A stretch of 64,000 nt of DNA from Aliivibrio sp. EL58 (GTDB lineage: Bacteria > Pseudomonadota > Gammaproteobacteria > Enterobacterales > Vibrionaceae): the NCBI RefSeq assembly GCF_900312675.1, contig NZ_OMPC01000006.1, positions 207,581 through 271,580 on the forward strand, read 5' to 3'. The notes below the pieces were generated by a model, which saw only the letters and a program-made list of their open reading frames with translations, did no database searches and had not been told where the DNA came from. The translations under genes and the position numbers were made by a program. How positions within the stretch are numbered: the first letter of the stretch is position 1; every line of letters starts with the position of its first letter. Shown here in pieces: positions 55,891 to 64,000 of the stretch.

Positions 55891-56805
55891 GTGTTTAAAA
55901 AATTATTCTTGTTTAGCTCGTTATTGAGTTTTATTACCTATTCGTCAGCGTCTCTTTCATCTGATGATAAGTTGATGTTAAAAAAGGATTCCCCAACCAA
56001 TAATGATCTCAAACCATTAAAAAAACTGTCGCCTAAAGTCCATATTATCGTTAAAGAACCAGCCCCAGCAGTCCCCGCTAGTTTAGTCGCTCATTATTTG
56101 CAATCAGATAGGTTAATTGACGAAGAGGATTATTTGCATGCATATCGGGTGCTTGGTACGAGTGATGGTAGGCAGTTTTTGAGTCGCAATGAACGCGTCT
56201 ATGTGGATGCTAAATTAATAGATAAAGAATGGGGCATTTATCGGTCCGTGAAGGTGTTCTCTAGACATGGCCATAAAAAAAATGCTCATGCACTTCGATT
56301 GATAGCAGTTGCTGAGCTTGCTGAAAATAATGACAAAATAAGTGGTTTAAGAGTGACTAAACAGCAACAAGAAATATTAATGAATGACGTTGGGCTCCCT
56401 ATTCCTGCTGATGACGTTAACAGCAAGCTTAAAACTACATTCTATCCGCAGCCTGGGCCGGCAGACATTAATATATCAATATTAGGTTCTATTCATGGCG
56501 GAGATTATCTCGCGGTTAATCAAGTTACGATTATTGATAGAGGAAGTGATGATGGGTTACAGCAAGGAAGTAGGTATCTTTTAAAAGAAGAAGGACGCGA
56601 GGTTAATGGCCATCGGGGGGAGTATTACTATGATTCTAATAATATTGAGAAAGAAGGATTTCAATTACCAAAAATAGAGATCGGGGAACTGATTGTTATT
56701 AGACCTTATAAGCAATTTAGCTTGGCATTGATTACTCGAGGTGAAAGGCCAATAAATAAAAATACGTTGGTGATCTCACCAAGAAAAGGAATCGATTATG
56801 AATAA
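55891..56805 (+). CDS. dprA-linked exported protein lacking a LysM domain
   Basis: The 304-residue protein has an N-terminal signal (MFKKLFLFSSLLSFITYSSA) and a conserved C-terminal region: KVHIIVKEPAPAVPASLV, then ILGSIHGGDYLAVNQVTIID, then RGSDDGLQQGSRYLL. Homologues at this site in many gammaproteobacteria carry an N-terminal LysM peptidoglycan-binding domain. I see only a short low-complexity stretch (about residues 21-48) where LysM would be. The stop overlaps the dprA start by eight bases. It is probably a periplasmic envelope protein, and its link to DNA processing is positional only. Confidence 0.75.
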   Translation: MFKKLFLFSSLLSFITYSSASLSSDDKLMLKKDSPTNNDLKPLKKLSPKVHIIVKEPAPAVPASLVAHYLQSDRLIDEEDYLHAYRVLGTSDGRQFLSRNERVYVDAKLIDKEWGIYRSVKVFSRHGHKKNAHALRLIAVAELAENNDKISGLRVTKQQQEILMNDVGLPIPADDVNSKLKTTFYPQPGPADINISILGSIHGGDYLAVNQVTIIDRGSDDGLQQGSRYLLKEEGREVNGHRGEYYYDSNNIEKEGFQLPKIEIGELIVIRPYKQFSLALITRGERPINKNTLVISPRKGIDYE

Positions 56806-57907
56806 CTCTGAAGCGCATTTATCGGCTTGGCTAACACTCTGTTTTTGCCCACGAGTTGGAGGGAAAATTATGACCCGCCTACTCGCTGTTGATTCTCCTG
56901 AAAATATACTGCAATACAGCAACGATAAACTTCGCTCTCTTGGCTTGTCTTTAGCCCAAATTTCTTATCTACAACAGCCAATGAATGCAGAGGTTGAAAA
57001 GTGTTTAGAGTGGCAAAATGAAAGTGATATTAATGTCATCTTGCCACTAACTAGTTCTTTGTACCCCAAGCTACTTTCAGAAATAAGCGCCCCACCGCCG
57101 GTACTATTTGTGAAAGGAGATCCGCTTACGTTATCAGAGCCTCAAGTTGCCATTGTTGGTAGTCGCAATGCCAGTTTGGAAGCGCTTGATTGTGCGAAGC
57201 AATTTGCAGGCGCGATTGTTCAGCATAATTATGTGGTGACGAGTGGTTTAGCATTAGGTGTTGATGGGTATGCGCATCATGGAGCCATTGAAGCGAAAGG
57301 AAAAACAATTGCAGTGCTTGGTTCCGGGTTGGAGAAACTCTATCCTGCCAAACATCGTACTCTTGCTCATCGAGTCATAGATAACGGTGCTTTGGTTTCT
57401 GAGTTTCGACCAGATGCCCAGCCAAGAGCGGATAACTTTCCAAGAAGAAATCGTATTATTAGTGGATTATCGACCGGGGTTCTTGTGGTCGAAGCGGCGG
57501 AGCGGTCAGGTTCTTTGATTACAGCAAGATATGCAAACGAACAAGGGCGAGAAGTTTTTGCGCTTCCTGGCTCGATACAAAATCCGACGGCGAAAGGAAC
57601 AAATGGGTTAATAAAGGCGGGAGCAAAGTTAGTCTCTTCTCCTGATGATATTTTTGATGAAATTGGAGCCTTAACGGAGTGTGCAATATCTCATCAACCA
57701 TCGTTGTTTGAGCAAGAAGTTATCACAGAACAATTGCCATTTCCCGAAGTGTTCGCTACCGTAGGCAGTGAGGCGACGCCTGTTGATATAATCGCAGAGC
57801 GATGTCAGACGCCTGTACATGAAATCATGATGCAATTGCTTGAATTAGAGTTGCAAGGTTTCATCGCTGCAGTCCCAGGGGGTTACATTAAAAAGCGGAG
57901 GGGCTAG
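56798..57907 (+). CDS. dprA: DNA processing protein DprA
   Basis: The 369-residue protein has an N-terminal helical (SAM-like) region, the Rossmann-like core with [47 protein letters not shown] and GSLITARYA, and a C-terminal winged helix (from about 310). It protects incoming single-stranded DNA and loads RecA in natural transformation. With comM in the same window it fits a transformable Vibrio. Confidence 0.95.
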   Translation: MNNSEAHLSAWLTLCFCPRVGGKIMTRLLAVDSPENILQYSNDKLRSLGLSLAQISYLQQPMNAEVEKCLEWQNESDINVILPLTSSLYPKLLSEISAPPPVLFVKGDPLTLSEPQVAIVGSRNASLEALDCAKQFAGAIVQHNYVVTSGLALGVDGYAHHGAIEAKGKTIAVLGSGLEKLYPAKHRTLAHRVIDNGALVSEFRPDAQPRADNFPRRNRIISGLSTGVLVVEAAERSGSLITARYANEQGREVFALPGSIQNPTAKGTNGLIKAGAKLVSSPDDIFDEIGALTECAISHQPSLFEQEVITEQLPFPEVFATVGSEATPVDIIAERCQTPVHEIMMQLLELELQGFIAAVPGGYIKKRRG

Positions 57908-57909
57908 CC

Positions 57910-58383
57910 ATGATGGATGTTCTTATGTATCTATTTGAAACATATATCCATAGTGATGTTGAACTGAGTGTAGACCAAGAGAAATTAGAAGACGAATTAC
58001 TTAAAGCTGGCTTTCATCAAGATGCAGTATATAAAGCATTAGATTGGCTGGAAGATTTAGCACGCTTACAAGAAGATGATTCTTATACGCACGTAGAGCA
58101 AAGTACATCAACGTCAATGCGTGTATATACGCAACAAGAAATTGATGGGATCGATACAGATTGTCGTGGTTTTTTACTTTTCTTAGAGCAAATTAAAGTA
58201 CTGACGAGTGAAACTCGAGAAATGGTTATCGAGCAAGTGATGGCCTTAGAAACGGAAGAATTATCATTAGATGACCTGAAATGGGTTGTGCTGATGGTGT
58301 TATTTAACGTTCCTGGTCAAGAGAGTGCTTATACGCAGATGGAAGAATTACTTTATACTGCAGATGTTGGTATAACGCATTAA
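57910..58383 (+). CDS. smg: Smg family protein (DUF494)
   Basis: The 157-residue acidic protein starts [20 protein letters not shown], matching the Smg N-terminus, and ends in the conserved [19 protein letters not shown] region. The function is unknown. The gene follows dprA by two bases, as in many gammaproteobacteria. Confidence 0.92.
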   Translation: MMDVLMYLFETYIHSDVELSVDQEKLEDELLKAGFHQDAVYKALDWLEDLARLQEDDSYTHVEQSTSTSMRVYTQQEIDGIDTDCRGFLLFLEQIKVLTSETREMVIEQVMALETEELSLDDLKWVVLMVLFNVPGQESAYTQMEELLYTADVGITH

Positions 58384-58394
58384 GGTTTCATTGA

Positions 58395-58967
58395 ATGTCT
58401 GGAAAGATTGATAAACAATTATTTAAAGCTCATGAGCACGCTTTAGAACATGAAAGCTGTCCTCAATGCAGTGGTGAATTGACTATTCGCTATGGCAAAA
58501 GAGGTCCGTTTTTAGGCTGTCAAAATTATCCTGCATGCGATTATATTCGACCATTAAAAAGTAATGACGGGCACATTGTTAAAGAATTAGGGATCCCTTG
58601 TCCTGAGTGTGAAAATGAATTAGTACTAAGGCAAGGTCGTTATGGAATGTTTATTGGTTGTTCCTCTTACCCTGAATGTTCACATATTGAATCTTTAGAG
58701 CAAAAAAAAGAAGACGTATCGAAAGAATTAATTGAGTGCCCTAGCTGTAAAAAAGGCTTATTACATGAGAAAAAATCACGTTTTGGAAAGGTTTTTTATG
58801 CGTGTGATGGCTACCCTATTTGCCGGTTTGCTGTTAATCAAGAACCAGTAAAAGGGAGCTGCCAGAAATGCAATTTTTCTTTATTACTAAAAAAAGAAAT
58901 GGCTTCAGGCACTAAGATTGTTTGTGCGGATAAAAAATGTGGCGCAACGCAAGAGAATAAAGAGTAA
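58395..58967 (+). CDS. yrdD: Topoisomerase-type C4 zinc-finger protein (YrdD-like)
   Basis: The 190-residue protein is a string of four cysteine zinc fingers resembling the C-terminal tail of topoisomerase I: CPQC...CQNYPAC, CPEC...CSSYPEC, CPSC...CDGYPIC and a final CQKC...CADKKC. No topoisomerase catalytic domain is present. It is probably a nucleic-acid binder. It is the last gene of the dprA-smg-yrdD group. Its stop codon lies inside the arm of a terminator. Confidence 0.9.
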   Translation: MSGKIDKQLFKAHEHALEHESCPQCSGELTIRYGKRGPFLGCQNYPACDYIRPLKSNDGHIVKELGIPCPECENELVLRQGRYGMFIGCSSYPECSHIESLEQKKEDVSKELIECPSCKKGLLHEKKSRFGKVFYACDGYPICRFAVNQEPVKGSCQKCNFSLLLKKEMASGTKIVCADKKCGATQENKE

Positions 58968-59006
58968 CTCGAACTCGATTCATTAAAATAGAGTGAGTTA
59001 CTCTTT
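58959..59006. terminator. Bidirectional hairpin overlapping the yrdD stop codon
   Basis: AAAGAGTAACTC (58959-58970) and GAGTTACTCTTT (58995-59006) are perfect 12-base arms with a 24-base loop. The left arm contains the TAA of yrdD. It lies between convergent yrdD and purK. Confidence 0.65.
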
Positions 59007-59019
59007 AAGTTTACAACTC

Positions 59020-60132
59020 TTACGAAAGAACTCGAAAAACCTCACTATCTAATATGCTAGATAGTTTGATTAGCTCTTTTTGTAACTCCTCAGGAGATGA
59101 GGCACACACATTAATGTGGCCCATTTTTCTACCTGCTCTTTTTTCTTTTCCGTACCAATGAATATGGCAGTTAGGCATGGTTAATAGCTCAGAAGGTAAA
59201 GTATCTTCACCTAAGATATTAATCATTGCCGTAGAGCGTAATAATGTAGAGCCTATCAATGGAAGATTACAAACCGCACGAATATGCATTTCGAATTGAC
59301 ATACATCTGCACCTTGTTGTGTCCAGTGACCTGAATTATGAACGCGTGGAGCAATTTCATTAACCAGCAACTTACCTTCGACGTCGAAAAACTCAATAGC
59401 CAGCACACCGATATAATCTAACTCACCAGCAATTGCTGAAAACATGCGATCAGCTTGTTCTTGTAACTCACTCGTGCCTTCTAATGCAGTAGAGAGTGCA
59501 AGTACGCCATCAACATGAACGTTTTCAGTAAGAGGATAAGTTACAAGTTCCCCATTTTTATTGCGTGCGCCAATGAGAGACACTTCACGATTAAAAGGAA
59601 TAAATTGTTCGGCAACCATGGCTTGATTTGGTGTGCTCTGGATTAATTCATTCATTTCTTCCCAAATTTGTTCTATTTGAGATTTATCTTTTAAGCGCCA
59701 TTGCCCTTTGCCATCGTAACCACCGAGTGCACTTTTTAATACCATTGGGATCCCAACAGTATCGATTGCATCTAGGAAATCTTGTTTTGAATTTATGATG
59801 TGGTATTTCGCATTGCTTACTTCAGCATTATCTAACAGAGACTTCTCTAATCGGCGATCTCCCCCTGCTTTAATTGCATTAGGGTTTGGTTGGAACTTAC
59901 CACTTTGACTGCATGTATTTAAAATATCATGTGGGATGTGTTCGAACTCAGCAGTAATGACATCAACGTCATTAATCGCTTGTTCTAATGATAAACCAAT
60001 TACCTGCTGAGTTAGAGGGTGAACAATTTGTTTGTTATTCACATCATAAGCAATAATATCAATATTTAATGGGGCGCTAGCCAGTGACATCATTCGAGCT
60101 AATTGTCCTGAGCCTAAAACAAGAACTTTCAT
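59020..60132 (-). CDS. purK: N5-carboxyaminoimidazole ribonucleotide synthase PurK
   Basis: The 370-residue ATP-grasp enzyme starts [18 protein letters not shown] and has [41 protein letters not shown]. It carboxylates AIR using ATP and bicarbonate, the step before PurE. It follows purE by two bases. Confidence 0.96.
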   Translation of the reverse strand: MKVLVLGSGQLARMMSLASAPLNIDIIAYDVNNKQIVHPLTQQVIGLSLEQAINDVDVITAEFEHIPHDILNTCSQSGKFQPNPNAIKAGGDRRLEKSLLDNAEVSNAKYHIINSKQDFLDAIDTVGIPMVLKSALGGYDGKGQWRLKDKSQIEQIWEEMNELIQSTPNQAMVAEQFIPFNREVSLIGARNKNGELVTYPLTENVHVDGVLALSTALEGTSELQEQADRMFSAIAGELDYIGVLAIEFFDVEGKLLVNEIAPRVHNSGHWTQQGADVCQFEMHIRAVCNLPLIGSTLLRSTAMINILGEDTLPSELLTMPNCHIHWYGKEKRAGRKMGHINVCASSPEELQKELIKLSSILDSEVFRVLS

Positions 60133-60134
60133 GA

Positions 60135-60620
60135 TTAATCCTCTGATGGATCTGGATTTTCTAATACCATTTCAGTCTGTTCTTTACGGAACGCTTCTAC
60201 TGCTGCCATGACATCTTCATTGTATGTACCAAGAATTTGAGCAGCAAGAATACCGGCATTTGCAGCGCCCGCTTCACCAATAGCAAGCGTACCAACAGCA
60301 ATACCTTTTGGCATTTGTACAATTGAAAGAAGTGAATCCATACCTTTTAAAGCACGAGATTGCACTGGAACACCAAGAACAGGAATACTTGTAAATGCAG
60401 CCGCCATTCCAGGAAGATGAGCCGCACCGCCTGCACCTGCAATAATTACTTTAATACCACGATCTTTTGCTTGTGTAGCATAGTCAGCAAGCAGTTGTGG
60501 AGTTCTGTGAGCCGAAACCACTTTTGTTTCATAAGGAACATTAAAGCGCTCAAGCATCTCTGCGGCTAGTTTCATTGTAGGCCAGTCTGATTTTGAACCC
60601 ATGATAATACCGACTTTCAT
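60135..60620 (-). CDS. purE: N5-CAIR mutase PurE
   Basis: The start at 60620 follows AAGGAGTTCACA, giving 161 residues ([17 protein letters not shown]). The active-site motifs VVSAHRTP and [13 protein letters not shown] are present. It moves the carboxyl group of N5-CAIR to form CAIR in purine synthesis. A PurR-type operator lies about 70 bases upstream. Confidence 0.97.
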   Translation of the reverse strand: MKVGIIMGSKSDWPTMKLAAEMLERFNVPYETKVVSAHRTPQLLADYATQAKDRGIKVIIAGAGGAAHLPGMAAAFTSIPVLGVPVQSRALKGMDSLLSIVQMPKGIAVGTLAIGEAGAANAGILAAQILGTYNEDVMAAVEAFRKEQTEMVLENPDPSED

Positions 60621-60691
60621 TGTGAACTCCTTGGATAAAGATATTGGCAATATAGAAAAAGTTGCAGGCATTATACGGTTATTTTTTGTTA

Positions 60692-60707
60692 AGGAAAACG
60701 TTTGCGT
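60692..60707. promoter_or_regulatory. PurR operator upstream of purEK
   Basis: AGGAAAACGTTTGCGT matches the E. coli PurR consensus AnGCAAnCGnTTnCnT at all but one fixed position. Its place before purE, a known PurR target, supports repression of purEK when hypoxanthine or guanine is plentiful. Confidence 0.75.
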
Positions 60708-60820
60708 CGGTAAAAATACAAGTTATTCACGATTGTTGACAATTCAAAAAAGGAAAGCAGTTGTGTGATTTGAGTAGATCAATAGAATAGAAGCTATATA
60801 GATAGAAGAGTGGTGTAAAT

Positions 60821-61378
60821 GTGAAGAATCTAAATCAAGTCGTAGAAGCTCTAAAACGTGGTGATGTGATTGCTTATCCTACCGAAGGGGTTTTTGGGGT
60901 CGGTTGTGATCCAGATAATGAGCAAGCTCTTTTAAAGTTATTAGAGGTAAAAAAGAGACCACAAGAAAAAGGGTTGATTTTAATTGCAGGATCTATGGAG
61001 CAACTTGAGCCATATATCGAGCTAGGTGATCTTAGTTTAGAGCAAGTGAATGCAATTAAAGAATCATGGCCGGGACCGGTTACTTGGATTGTCCCTGTTA
61101 GCTCTAAAACTTTGCCTCTAGTGACGGGACAATTTAATAGCATCGCTGTGCGAGTAACAAATCATCCGCAAGTGAAAGCGATTTGCTCTGCTTTTGGAAA
61201 ACCGATCACATCAACCAGTGCAAATTTATCCGGACTTGAGCCTTGTCGCAGCGTTGATGAAGTGGAATATCAATTAGGTGATAGCGGAGTTGTTATTTTT
61301 CAAGGTGAGGTTGGTAATAGAACTCAACCAACAGAAATTCGAGATGCTAGAACAGGTAATACCTTACGCCAAGGCTAA
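60821..61378 (+). CDS. tsaC: Threonylcarbamoyl-AMP synthase TsaC
   Basis: The 185-residue YrdC-family protein has VIAYPTEGVFGVGCDPDN, KKRPQEKGLILI and ITSTSANLSG. It starts with GTG at 60821. It makes threonylcarbamoyl-AMP for the t6A37 modification of ANN-decoding tRNAs. It is the first gene of the tsaC-aroE-yrdB group. Confidence 0.95.
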   Translation: MKNLNQVVEALKRGDVIAYPTEGVFGVGCDPDNEQALLKLLEVKKRPQEKGLILIAGSMEQLEPYIELGDLSLEQVNAIKESWPGPVTWIVPVSSKTLPLVTGQFNSIAVRVTNHPQVKAICSAFGKPITSTSANLSGLEPCRSVDEVEYQLGDSGVVIFQGEVGNRTQPTEIRDARTGNTLRQG

Positions 61379-61452
61379 TGCATCAACTCTTTCTTTGAGG
61401 TAAGGTGAGATTAATTTTTACTTTCGTCATTATTTTTAGAGGGAATTGCAAC

Positions 61453-62274
61453 ATGGATAAGTATGCGGTTTTTGGTAACCCGATAAAGCAGAGTAAATCT
61501 CCATTTATTCATACCTTATTTGCTCGTCAAACAATGCAAAATTTAGAATATGAAGCGATTGAAGCACCAGTTGATAACTTTATTGAGACAGTAACTGCCT
61601 TTTTCAGCCACCAAGGGAAAGGATGCAATGTCACTGTGCCTTTTAAAGAAGAGGCATTTCGTTTTGCAGATCAGCTTACAGAAAGAGCAAAATTGGCAGG
61701 CGCTGTTAATACGCTAAAAAAACTGGATGATGGAATTATTCTGGGAGATAACACCGATGGCGAAGGGTTAGTTCAAGACTTACTGCAATACCAAGTATTA
61801 CTTAAAGATAAGCGAATTTTACTTTTAGGTGCTGGTGGAGCGGCTCGAGGTGTCATTCATCCTTTATTAAAGCAAAACCCTGCATCTATTACTATCGTTA
61901 ACCGTACTTATGAAAAAGCTCAAGAGCTTGTTGAATTATTCTCTCCATATGGTGAGATAGAAGCGATGATGATGAGTGAGGTTAATCGCTCATTTGATAT
62001 CGTTATTAATTCGACATCAGCGAGCCTTACTGGTCAGCTTCCTCTAATCAGTTCAAGTATCTTTTCTAATAATACGATTAGTTATGACATGATGTATGGT
62101 TCAGGGAAAACGGTCTTTAGTCAGTGGGCATTGGACAATAATGCTTATCAGGCTTATGACGGTTTAGGTATGTTAGTTGGCCAAGCTGCGGAGAGCTTTA
62201 CTGTTTGGAGAGGATTGCGCCCTGGAAGTAAGCAAATCTTACGAGAATTAAGAAAGAACTTAGAAGGTATGTAA
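61453..62274 (+). CDS. aroE: Shikimate dehydrogenase
   Basis: The start at 61453 ([20 protein letters not shown]) follows GAGGG. An upstream in-frame ATG at 61405 is unlikely. The 273-residue protein has the shikimate residues (SKSP, TVPFKE, NTDGEG) and the NADP-binding [13 protein letters not shown] followed by NRTYEKAQ. It reduces 3-dehydroshikimate in aromatic amino-acid synthesis. The stop codon overlaps the next gene by one base. Confidence 0.96.
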   Translation: MDKYAVFGNPIKQSKSPFIHTLFARQTMQNLEYEAIEAPVDNFIETVTAFFSHQGKGCNVTVPFKEEAFRFADQLTERAKLAGAVNTLKKLDDGIILGDNTDGEGLVQDLLQYQVLLKDKRILLLGAGGAARGVIHPLLKQNPASITIVNRTYEKAQELVELFSPYGEIEAMMMSEVNRSFDIVINSTSASLTGQLPLISSSIFSNNTISYDMMYGSGKTVFSQWALDNNAYQAYDGLGMLVGQAAESFTVWRGLRPGSKQILRELRKNLEGM

Positions 62275-62537
62275 TGAATCAATCTATTATTTTCTCTGAT
62301 GACTTATTGGTAGAGAAAGAAAAGCAACAAGTGGTTTTTTCTGCTCAGCAAATGGGAAGTCTAATTAAGTGCTCGGTATCCTTCTTGTGGTTAACGGAAG
62401 AAAGTGGAGAGACAGTAAGTACAAGTCAGCAAGCAGAAGAGGCATTTCTTCAATTGCGTTTTGATATAGAAGATAAAGCAGAAGCATTGATTGAAGATGA
62501 AGAGTTCAATGCTTCTGGTGGTATAGATATCAGATAG
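62274..62537 (+). CDS. yrdB: DUF1488 family protein (YrdB-like)
   Basis: The 87-residue acidic protein starts [20 protein letters not shown]. Its length and position between aroE and yrdA equal E. coli YrdB. The function is unknown. It is coupled to aroE by a TAATG overlap and converges on yrdA, overlapping its 3' end by eight bases. Confidence 0.85.
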   Translation: MNQSIIFSDDLLVEKEKQQVVFSAQQMGSLIKCSVSFLWLTEESGETVSTSQQAEEAFLQLRFDIEDKAEALIEDEEFNASGGIDIR

Positions 62538-63075
62538 TTTCTTCTTCTATATAGTCATTCTTAAATGAGACATAATTCATTGCTGATTTTTTAAGTGATG
62601 CTATTTCCTCTATAGATAGAGGACGAACCTGTTTTACTGGGCTACCTATATAAAGGTAGCCTTTTTTTAATGTTTTATTTGGCGGAACTAAGCTACCGGC
62701 CCCAATCATGACATCTTCTTCAATTCGTGCGTTGTCTAAAATGATACTTCCCATACCTACTAGTACGCGATCTTCAATGATGCAGCCATGAAGCATAACC
62801 TTGTGACCGATAGTGACATCATTGCCAATGATTAAAGGCGCACCTTTTGGATTGTCTGTATTTTTGTGAGTAACGTGAAGAATAGAGCCATCTTGAATAT
62901 TTGTTCTCTCACCAATTGAAATATGATTAACATCTCCTCTAGCGACAACTAACGGCCAAACACTTGAGTCTTCACCAATGGTAATGTCACCAATTAAAAC
63001 ACTCGATGAATCTATATAAACATTAGAACTAATAGCAGGAAAGGTCGATTTATAGCGACGTAATGACGATTTCAT
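62530..63075 (-). CDS. yrdA: Gamma-carbonic anhydrase family protein (YrdA-like)
   Basis: The 181-residue left-handed beta-helix protein has hexapeptide repeats and the metal histidines in SILHVTHKN and VTIGHKVMLHGCII. It belongs to the YrdA/CaiE/PaaY group of small trimeric zinc proteins. Carbonic anhydrase activity is not certain for this branch. Confidence 0.92.
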   Translation of the reverse strand: MKSSLRRYKSTFPAISSNVYIDSSSVLIGDITIGEDSSVWPLVVARGDVNHISIGERTNIQDGSILHVTHKNTDNPKGAPLIIGNDVTIGHKVMLHGCIIEDRVLVGMGSIILDNARIEEDVMIGAGSLVPPNKTLKKGYLYIGSPVKQVRPLSIEEIASLKKSAMNYVSFKNDYIEEETI

Positions 63076-63197
63076 ATGATCTCACTTAAAAATGATAAGT
63101 TACTGTTAATAGAATGAGCCTAAAAAGCTAATTTAGCATTGATTTGTACGTACTTTAACCATAAAAACATAAATATCAAATAATCTTAAAAAAGAGC

Positions 63198-63225
63198 TTG
63201 CCAATGTGATCGAACTCTCTATAAT
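63198..63225 (+). promoter_or_regulatory. rRNA operon promoter P1
   Basis: TTGCCA (63198-63203) and TATAAT (63220-63225) are 16 bases apart. The following GCGACC is a GC-rich discriminator typical of stringently controlled rRNA promoters. An A/T-rich stretch upstream (about 63160-63195) fits an UP element. Confidence 0.75.
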
Positions 63226-63315
63226 GCGACCTCACTGACACGGAGAGCCCATCCCATAAGGGATTAGCAATCAGAGTTAGTAAGATGGTTTAGAAATTAA
63301 GTTTCAAATAAGTGC

Positions 63316-63343
63316 TTGACACTGAGACTTGATTCGATAAAAT
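63316..63343 (+). promoter_or_regulatory. rRNA operon promoter P2
   Basis: TTGACA (63316-63321), a perfect -35, and TAAAAT (63338-63343) are 16 bases apart, about 118 bases downstream of P1, the tandem layout of E. coli rrn operons. Confidence 0.75.
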
Positions 63344-63392
63344 GACCGTCCTCTTCACAGAAAAGCGAAAACGCTTTGAAAGTAGAAGAAAA

Positions 63393-63403
63393 GCTCTTTA
63401 ACA
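63393..63403 (+). promoter_or_regulatory. rRNA leader boxA antitermination site
   Basis: GCTCTTTAACA equals the core of the E. coli rrn boxA (TGCTCTTTAACA). NusB and S10 bind it to let polymerase read through the non-coding operon. Confidence 0.85.
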
Positions 63404-63587
63404 ATTTGAACCTATTAATCTGTGTGGGCACTTGTGAGTTGATAATCACTAGTTTGCTTTTACTTTTCGAAGTGAATACAAACAAAATAATCAATGAACT
63501 GAGTGACTACACAAAATTACTTTTATGTAACAATCAGTATTAATCATTGAGTCGATATCCTTTCTGCTGAAAGGTATCAAAAAACTT

Positions 63588-64000
<413 letters not shown>

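Noticed and set aside
63297..63494. Minus-strand open frame of 65 codons
   Set aside because: It overlaps rRNA promoter P2 and boxA in the rRNA leader, with no ribosome site or similarity.

Overview
The window is a conserved chromosomal segment of a Vibrionaceae gammaproteobacterium, most likely Aliivibrio (Vibrio) fischeri or a close relative. The base composition is AT-rich. The protein sequences, the gene order around the replication origin, and the start of the 16S rRNA gene at the right edge all fit. I assign the genus from family knowledge, not from a database search. Nearly all of the window is core genome: I see no prophage, insertion sequence, integron, CRISPR array, toxin-antitoxin pair or defence island.

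Layout. 1-8.5 kb: a partial LysR regulator, two small membrane proteins of unknown role, tusA, a MalS-like GH13 lipoprotein that appears to have lost its catalytic residues, glyQS, avtA, and ibpA behind a heat-shock promoter and a candidate RNA thermometer. 8.7-15 kb: the replication cluster dnaA-dnaN-recF-gyrB on the minus strand, with a candidate parS site inside recF and a palindromic repeat touching the gyrB stop codon. 15.2-17.5 kb: a polar amino-acid ABC transporter. 17.6-21.6 kb: rpmH-rnpA-yidD-yidC and mnmE. 21.6-26.7 kb: mioC, the chromosome I origin, mnmG, rsmG, parA, parB. 26.8-33.8 kb: the full F-type ATP synthase operon atpIBEFHAGDC. 34-35.4 kb: glmU.

35.5-41.6 kb: a cold-shock protein gene and the branched-chain amino-acid operon ilvL-ilvG-ilvM-ilvD-ilvA on the minus strand, with a leader peptide and attenuator readable upstream of ilvG. 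41.7-49.9 kb: comM (yifB), a yihG-like acyltransferase, dsbA, srkA, ccoG, yihD, a possible 55-residue ORF, a Spo0M-family gene and a hemolysin III (TrhA) family gene. 50-63 kb: trkH, trkA, rsmB, fmt and def on the minus strand, then a dprA-linked envelope protein, dprA, smg, a topoisomerase-type zinc-finger protein, purEK, tsaC, aroE, yrdB and yrdA. 63.2-64 kb: tandem rRNA promoters, a boxA site and the first ~413 bases of 16S rRNA.

The genes form a typical origin-proximal growth cluster: replication initiation and segregation, ribosome and tRNA maturation, membrane protein insertion, ATP synthesis and the start of an rRNA operon, all near oriC where gene dosage is high during fast growth. 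No wholly new system stands out. The points most worth checking are the GH13 pseudoenzyme, three sequence blocks shared in order between oriC and the dnaA control region, the palindromic element at the gyrB end, the heat-shock leader of ibpA, the 55-residue ORF, and the LysM-less form of the dprA-linked protein.
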